Part shown: positions 59,611 through 64,000 of the stretch, in pieces | Position numbering within the stretch: position 1 is the first letter of the stretch | Layout: each line of letters starts with the position of its first letter | The notes under the pieces: model-generated | Told to the model about the DNA's origin: nothing | The model's input: only the letters and a program-made list of their open reading frames with translations | Database searches by the model: none | Position numbers and translations under genes: made by a program | NCBI RefSeq assembly: GCF_000416235.1 | Contig: NZ_ATLO01000051.1 | Location: 186,001 to 250,000, forward strand | Direction of reading: 5' to 3' | DNA: 64,000 bases | Origin: Pseudomonas sp. CFII64 | GTDB lineage: Bacteria > Pseudomonadota > Gammaproteobacteria > Pseudomonadales > Pseudomonadaceae

Positions 59611-60034
59611 GTGGTGCGCTCCTGGAACAGAACATCAGGCTTGGTTTTGACATAACGGTATGTCGAATGTACGTATGTGTCAACGAGTCAGACACACATG
59701 TACATTTTGCTTGCGTCAGCAAAAATCCAGGCTTAATATCCAGCAAACAGGGGCTGATCTGGCTCTTTCGAGCAAAAAGGCGTTGTGAGGGGAGGTGATC
59801 GATGTGACGTGGATTAACGCGCGTCACTCATCGGTCAGACACGCAACGTCAGATCGCGCTTGCGAGCGAAGGAGGGACGAACCACCGGAATGGACAGTGC
59901 TTTCGCATAACAATAATTCATCCAGTTTTAACTGAATGCCCCTTGTGATCGCGATGTCACTTTGCGCTCATGAGATAACTTGATTCATCTGCTGCCCTGC
60001 CAATAACTATTCATACAGTACGCGGAGATGCACC
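59611..60034. promoter_or_regulatory. Divergent control region between demethylase and ProX genes
   Basis: 424 bases with no gene. The demethylase side carries the large palindrome listed next. The ProX side is AT-rich and presumably holds its promoter. Small frames here show no coding character. Confidence 0.55.
59666..59706. promoter_or_regulatory. 16-bp-arm palindrome AATGTAC...GTACATT upstream of the demethylase
   Basis: Arms AATGTACGTATGTGTC (59666-59681) and GACACACATGTACATT (59691-59706) pair at 14 of 16 positions around a nine-base spacer. The outer seven bases are identical to the operator ahead of the TetR gene at 55964. This supports a shared TetR regulon. Confidence 0.7.
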
Positions 60035-60937
60035 ATGATTACGTTATCCAGTAAAACGCTTGTTGGCTGGTTCGCCGGCCTCGCCATGACCTCTTGCAGC
60101 CTGCTTGCTCAGGCTGCCGACCCGGCGCCTATCCGTATTGGTTGGGTGAACTGGTCTGACACGGAAATCGCGGTAAAACTGGCCAATGCCGCTTTGGAAG
60201 ATCACCTCAAACAACCCGTCAAACTGGTTCTGGCGGACATTGGTATTCAGTTTCAGGCGGTGGCCAACGGCAATATCGACCTGATCCCGATGGTCTGGTT
60301 GCCGAGTACCCATAAGGCGTTCTACGACAAATACCGCGACAAGCTTGAAGACCTCGGCGTGCTGTATGAAGGCCGGATCGGCATGGCAGTGCCGACTTCC
60401 ATTCCTGTCAGCGAAATTGCCAGTATCGAAGACCTCAACAAGCCAGCGGTGCGGGAAAAGCTCGGTGGCAAGATCCTGACTTCCGAAGTGGGTAACGGCC
60501 AATACAAGCTGACGGAAAAGGCCATCAAGGACTACAACCTCGACGGCTATAAAATGGTGGCCTCTTCAGAGTCTGGGATGCTGAGCGAACTGGATCGTAA
60601 TCTGAAACGTGACAAATGGTCGTTGATCAACGCCTGGAGCCCGCACTGGATGTTCTCCAAGTGGCCGCTGCGTTATCTGGATGACCCGAAGCATGTTTTC
60701 GGTGGCGCCGAGCAAATCCACGCGGTTGCCCGCAAAGGCTTCAGTGCCGAGCACCCCGACGTCGCGCGGTTCTTCGCCAACTTCAAGATTCCCCAGGCTG
60801 ATCTTGAGACGCTGATGGCTGCCGCACGTGACAGCTCTTCAGACAAGGTCGTTGCAGAATACTACGCGGCCAACAAGCCTCGCTTTGCCGCTATGTTTGG
60901 CGCTCAGACTGCAGCTGCAACCGCAGTTCAGCCATGA
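60035..60937 (+). CDS. Glycine betaine/quaternary amine substrate-binding protein (ProX/OpuAC type), orphan
   Basis: 300 residues with a signal peptide ending near LLAQAAD. Mature start PIRIGWVNWSDTEIAVKLANAAL, core LADIGIQFQAVANGNIDLIPMVWLPSTHK and the WSPHWMFSKWPLRYLDDPKHVF Trp-rich region. It is strongly similar to the protein at 14.4-15.3 kb along its full length. No permease or ATPase gene adjoins; the ABC genes that follow are of the iron-siderophore class and on the other strand. It likely feeds a remote quaternary-amine importer and supplies the substrate for the Rieske/demethylase pathway. Confidence 0.92.
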   Translation: MITLSSKTLVGWFAGLAMTSCSLLAQAADPAPIRIGWVNWSDTEIAVKLANAALEDHLKQPVKLVLADIGIQFQAVANGNIDLIPMVWLPSTHKAFYDKYRDKLEDLGVLYEGRIGMAVPTSIPVSEIASIEDLNKPAVREKLGGKILTSEVGNGQYKLTEKAIKDYNLDGYKMVASSESGMLSELDRNLKRDKWSLINAWSPHWMFSKWPLRYLDDPKHVFGGAEQIHAVARKGFSAEHPDVARFFANFKIPQADLETLMAAARDSSSDKVVAEYYAANKPRFAAMFGAQTAAATAVQP

Positions 60938-60966
60938 TTGCCGCTGCACGGTAGCCATTTTCATAC

Positions 60967-60995
60967 GCTGTCTTTCACGGAGGGTGAAGGGCAGC
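60967..60995. terminator. Imperfect hairpin between convergent ProX and ABC ATPase genes
   Basis: GCTGTCTTTCAC pairs with GGTGAAGGGCAGC apart from G-T positions and one bulge, in the gap between the two gene ends. It lacks a strong T-run, so terminator function is tentative. Confidence 0.4.
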
Positions 60996-61025
60996 GGCTG
61001 AATTTCCAAGTCCCGCACGTTGATA

Positions 61026-61781
61026 TCAGACGATATCGTCAATAAGGATATGGTGCTGGCCACGGCTGCAGCGCTCTATCCGCGCCTCGACCTTGTAGAC
61101 CTCGCGAAGCATCGATTCGGTAATCACTTCGTTGCTCGGGCCGCTGCCCTGAGTGGTGCCATCGGCAATGATCAGCACCTGATCGGCAAAGCGCAGCGCC
61201 TGATTCAGGTCATGGATAGCGATGAAGACTATGACCTGGCGCTTGCGGGCCAGGGCCCTCATGAAGTTCAACACCTGAACCTGCCGATGCATGTCGAGGG
61301 CGCTGGTGGGTTCGTCCATCAACAGGATTTCCGGCTCGCGCACCAGCGTCTGCGCGATGGAAACCAACTGTTGCTGCCCGCCGCTGAGCTCACCCAGGTT
61401 GCGGAAAGACAGTTCGGTGATCCCCAGCGCGGCGAGAATTTCGTCTACCAGCTTCAGCTCTTCATCATGCACGACCCAGCCCGGAGTCAGCTGTTTGCGG
61501 GCCAGCAGCACTGATTCGTAGACCGTCAAGCGGGCGCTGGCATTCAGGCCCTGAGGCATATAACTGATGCCCGCCAGCCCCTTTTTCGAATCCAGCAAAA
61601 CCACCTGTCCGGGGCCTTCGATCAATCCCGCCATCCGTTTGAACAAGGTGGACTTGCCCGCCGCGTTGGGGCCGACCACCGCCACCACCTGACCGCCGAA
61701 AAAAGTCGTGGTGGTGACACCGGTAATGACCGTGCGCTGGCCGTAGCGAGCGCCGAGGTTCTCCAGCTGGAGGGTCACCAT
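61026..61781 (-). CDS. Iron-siderophore ABC transporter ATPase (FecE/FepC-like)
   Basis: 251 residues: Walker A VGPNAAGKSTLFKRMAGL, Q-loop MPQGLNASARLTVYESVLL, signature LSGGQQQLVSIAQTLV, Walker B EILLMDEPTSALD and switch His in IHDLNQAL. The C-terminal tail VEARIERCSRGQHHILIDDIV is like FecE-class ATPases. It overlaps the permease gene by 7 bases and powers uptake of a ferric chelate across the inner membrane. Confidence 0.94.
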   Translation of the reverse strand: MVTLQLENLGARYGQRTVITGVTTTTFFGGQVVAVVGPNAAGKSTLFKRMAGLIEGPGQVVLLDSKKGLAGISYMPQGLNASARLTVYESVLLARKQLTPGWVVHDEELKLVDEILAALGITELSFRNLGELSGGQQQLVSIAQTLVREPEILLMDEPTSALDMHRQVQVLNFMRALARKRQVIVFIAIHDLNQALRFADQVLIIADGTTQGSGPSNEVITESMLREVYKVEARIERCSRGQHHILIDDIV

Positions 61782-62836
61782 GAGTTTTTCTTCCCGCCGA
61801 GAATCAGAGATATGAAAAAGGGCACGCCAATCAGCGAGGTGACCACGCCGATGGGGAAAATGGCCCCGGGGATCAGGGTTTTGCTGACCACCGAACTGGC
61901 GGACAGGATCAACGCGCCCGTCAGCAAGGACGCCGGCAGAAAGAACCGTTGGTCTTCGCCGATCAGCATCCGCGCAATGTGCGGGCCCACCAGCCCGATA
62001 AAGCCGATGGTGCCGACGAAGGCCACCGGGAACGAGGCAAGCAGGCTGACCATGATCAATGTTTGAAAACGCAGGCTGCGCACGTTGATGCCGAAGCTGG
62101 CGGCCTTGTCATCGCCCAGGCGCAGGGCGGTCAGGGCCCAGGCGCGCTTGGCGAAGATTGGCACGGTGATCAGAATCACCAGGCAGATCACCCCGAGTTT
62201 GGGCCAGGTGGCTTTGGTCAGGCTGCCCATGGTCCAGAACACCACGGCCGCCACGGCCTGCTCGGTGGCAAAAAACTGCACCAGCGCCAGCAACGCATTG
62301 AAGGTGAACACCAGGGCAATGCCGAGCAGCACGATGGTTTCGGCGGTGACACCTCGGCGCATGCTCAGGAAGTGGATCAGCAACGCCGAGAGCATGGCCA
62401 TGATGAAGGCGTTCACCGGCACCATGTACTGCGCCGCCAGCGGGAACAGTGCCACGCCAAACGCCAGGCCCATGGCCGCGCCGAAACTGGCCGCAGCGGA
62501 GATGCCCAGGGTGAACGGGCTGGCCAGCGGATTATTGAGGATCGTCTGCATCTGCGCGCCGGCCAGCGACAACGCCGCGCCAACCGCCACAGCCATCAGC
62601 GCTACCGGCAGACGGATGTCCCACATCACCACCCGGACTTGCGCCGAAGCGCTGTCCGGCGAAAACAGGGCGCCCAACACTTCGGTGAGGCTGTAGTTCG
62701 CCGGCCCAAGGGCCAGATCCAGCAGCACACTGCCTAGCAACAGCACCACGAGCCCACCCAGAATCAGACGTTTACGCAGCACCAGGTGACGATAGGTTTC
62801 CCGTTGAACTACCAATGCTCCGTCCAATGCGCTCAT
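61775..62836 (-). CDS. Iron-siderophore ABC transporter permease (FecCD/BtuC family)
   Basis: 353 residues with about ten transmembrane helices. Family landmarks: RLPVALMAVAVGAALSLAGAQMQTILNNPLASPFTLGISAAASFGAA and GTIGFIGLVGPHIARMLIGEDQRFFLPASLLTGALIL. A single permease serves as a homodimer here, unlike FecC plus FecD. It overlaps both neighbours (ATGA with the binding-protein gene). Confidence 0.94.
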   Translation of the reverse strand: MSALDGALVVQRETYRHLVLRKRLILGGLVVLLLGSVLLDLALGPANYSLTEVLGALFSPDSASAQVRVVMWDIRLPVALMAVAVGAALSLAGAQMQTILNNPLASPFTLGISAAASFGAAMGLAFGVALFPLAAQYMVPVNAFIMAMLSALLIHFLSMRRGVTAETIVLLGIALVFTFNALLALVQFFATEQAVAAVVFWTMGSLTKATWPKLGVICLVILITVPIFAKRAWALTALRLGDDKAASFGINVRSLRFQTLIMVSLLASFPVAFVGTIGFIGLVGPHIARMLIGEDQRFFLPASLLTGALILSASSVVSKTLIPGAIFPIGVVTSLIGVPFFISLILGGKKNSW

Positions 62837-64000
62837 GGTTTGAGCTCCGGTTCAGGCAGGCTGACGAAGTAGCCCGGTTCGTAGGGCACAGGTAGAAACC
62901 GCTCATGCAATTCACGAAATGCGGCATCCGGATCCAGCTCGGCAAACAGCGTCGGGTGAAACCATTTCGCCAATTGCTGGATGGCGACGAACTGATACGG
63001 GCTGTTATAGAACTGATGCCAGATCGCATGAAAAGCCTGATTATCCTGAGCTTTGATGCCCGCATAAGCAGGCCGCTGGGTGTACCACGCCAGTTTGTGT
63101 CTGGCTTGGGTCATGTCCGCGCCGGGGCCGACACCGATCCAGCGACCACCCGGCGCAAAGGCTTCCCAGTTGGCGCTGGTGACAACGACGTGGTCAGGAT
63201 TGGCGACAATGACTTGCTCGGGGTTCAACTGGCCGAAGGTGGTGGGAATGATGTGTTTGGCGATGTTGTTGCCACCGGCCATTTCCACGAACAGGCCAAA
63301 ATTCTCGTTGCCGAAACTCAGGCAGCAATCATCGGTGTAGCCGCCAATACGCTCGATGAACACGTTGGGGCGAGCAGGGCGCTGCGCTTCGATGACATCG
63401 GTAACACGCCGGATTTGCTGGTTGCGAAAATCAATGAACGCCTCGGCTCGCGCCTGCTTGCCGAACAGCTGGCCGAACAGACGCATGGTCGGCTCGGTGT
63501 TCTGCATCGGGTTATTGCGAAAGTCGACGTAAACCACCGGGATTCCCAAAGCGTCCAGCTTCTCGATGTAGCGCGCGTCTTCCGTGGCGTGCCGGGCTTC
63601 GATATTGAGGATGATCACGTCCGGCCGTTGGGAGATCGCCTGCTCAATGTCGAAGGTGCCGTCTTCAAATCCGCCAAAGGTCGGGATTTTGGCGATAGCG
63701 GGAAATTTGCGCAGGTAGGCGCCGTAGGTGTCTGGATCGGACTGGATCAAGTCCTTGCGCCAGCCGACGATGCGCTCGATGGGGTTTTCCGTATCCAGCG
63801 CCGCGACCAGATACAACTGGCGACCCTCACCGAGGATGACGCGCCTGACCGGAAGGTGGACCTTGACCTTGCGCCCGAGCAGATCGGTCACTGTGCTTAG
63901 CGCCGGATCCTGCGCGGCGGCAAGCGCACTGCGCGGCGCCACGGAAAGCAACGACAAGCCCAGCAATCCCGCGAACAGCAGCGCAGCGAGCGTTTGACTG
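62833..64000 (-). CDS. Iron-siderophore ABC transporter substrate-binding protein (5' end outside window)
   Basis: The frame is open to the right edge; the visible N-terminus is the hydrophobic part of a signal peptide (LAALLFAGLLGLSLLSV), so the start lies just beyond the window. A Peripla_BP_2-type body follows: TVTDLLGRKVKVHLPVRRVILGEGRQLYL, PDVIILNIEARHA, GIPVVYVDFRNNPMQNTEPTMRLFGQLFGK and FGQLNPEQVIVANPDHVVV. It delivers a ferric chelate to the adjoining permease. The chelate could be that taken up by the 47-49.5 kb receptor, but this is inference. Confidence 0.9.
   Translation of the reverse strand, partial: SQTLAALLFAGLLGLSLLSVAPRSALAAAQDPALSTVTDLLGRKVKVHLPVRRVILGEGRQLYLVAALDTENPIERIVGWRKDLIQSDPDTYGAYLRKFPAIAKIPTFGGFEDGTFDIEQAISQRPDVIILNIEARHATEDARYIEKLDALGIPVVYVDFRNNPMQNTEPTMRLFGQLFGKQARAEAFIDFRNQQIRRVTDVIEAQRPARPNVFIERIGGYTDDCCLSFGNENFGLFVEMAGGNNIAKHIIPTTFGQLNPEQVIVANPDHVVVTSANWEAFAPGGRWIGVGPGADMTQARHKLAWYTQRPAYAGIKAQDNQAFHAIWHQFYNSPYQFVAIQQLAKWFHPTLFAELDPDAAFRELHERFLPVPYEPGYFVSLPEPELKP

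Noticed and set aside
62905..63900. Plus-strand frame of about 331 codons under the iron-binding protein
   Set aside because: Antisense shadow; the ABC binding-protein frame is continuous and recognisable.
1..64000. CRISPR array, complete tRNA/rRNA, transposase, integrase or phage genes
   Set aside because: Reading both strands I found no spaced direct repeats, no complete cloverleaf and no recombinase or structural phage motif; the only mobile-element traces are REP palindromes and a tRNA-like scar.

Overview
The window looks like accessory chromosome of a Pseudomonas, most likely of the P. fluorescens/P. putida side. The reasons are high-GC, densely packed genes, REP-type palindromes of the GTGGGAG class, a FecI/FecR/TonB-receptor iron gene set, Rieske and flavoprotein N-demethylation genes, and many LysR/TetR/GntR/AraC regulators beside small catabolic operons. 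There is no phage, plasmid or IS gene, no complete tRNA or rRNA, and no CRISPR array. The assignment to Pseudomonas is inferred from gene types and cannot be proven from this sequence alone.

Layout. (1) 1-11.2 kb: an aromatic or hydrophobic-compound operon. It holds an FAA hydrolase (cut by the left edge), a VOC ring-cleavage-type dioxygenase, a FAD monooxygenase, a GntR regulator reading the other way, then DUF1302 outer-membrane protein, DUF1329 protein, YCF48-type periplasmic protein, RND exporter and FMN reductase. (2) 11.2-17.4 kb: a possible tRNA-Gly scar, a chemoreceptor, a LysR regulator, an orphan ProX-type quaternary-amine binding protein and a TMADH/DgcA-like flavoprotein demethylase. 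(3) 17.5-23.5 kb: small redox enzymes with their regulators (F420-type reductase, SDR and TetR with twin operators; Tat-exported aldo/keto reductase and AraC), a REP pair and an unknown membrane protein. (4) 23.5-34.5 kb: signalling. There is a four-gene two-component operon with 4-base overlaps, a secreted SnoaL-like protein, and a sugar-type periplasmic binding protein paired with a 1.2-kaa hybrid kinase carrying two kinase modules. (5) 34.6-45.3 kb: two TRAP transporters with an RraA-like aldolase, an HpaI-type aldolase, a nitrilase-type amidase, a LysR regulator and 5-dehydro-4-deoxyglucarate dehydratase, a sugar-acid-like catabolic island. (6) 45.5-50.4 kb: ECF sigma, anti-sigma, TonB siderophore receptor and periplasmic esterase under a likely Fur site. 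(7) 50.6-60.9 kb: a chemoreceptor, a Rieske oxygenase and reductase, a LysR, a TetR, a ProC-family reductase, a second flavoprotein demethylase and a second ProX protein. (8) 61.0-64.0 kb: a FecBCDE-like iron ABC transporter, cut by the right edge.

The most interesting pattern is that regions 2 and 7 are two paralogous copies of one module (chemoreceptor, GcvA-like LysR, orphan ProX, TMADH-like demethylase). The second copy adds a Rieske N-demethylase, its reductase, a TetR and a ProC homologue. AATGTAC/GTACATT palindromes lie both in front of the TetR-proC pair and in front of the demethylase, so these appear to form one regulon. Together the genes suggest sensing, binding and stepwise demethylation of a quaternary amine, possibly a cyclic betaine such as proline betaine, with the ring handled by the ProC homologue. 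The substrate is inference.
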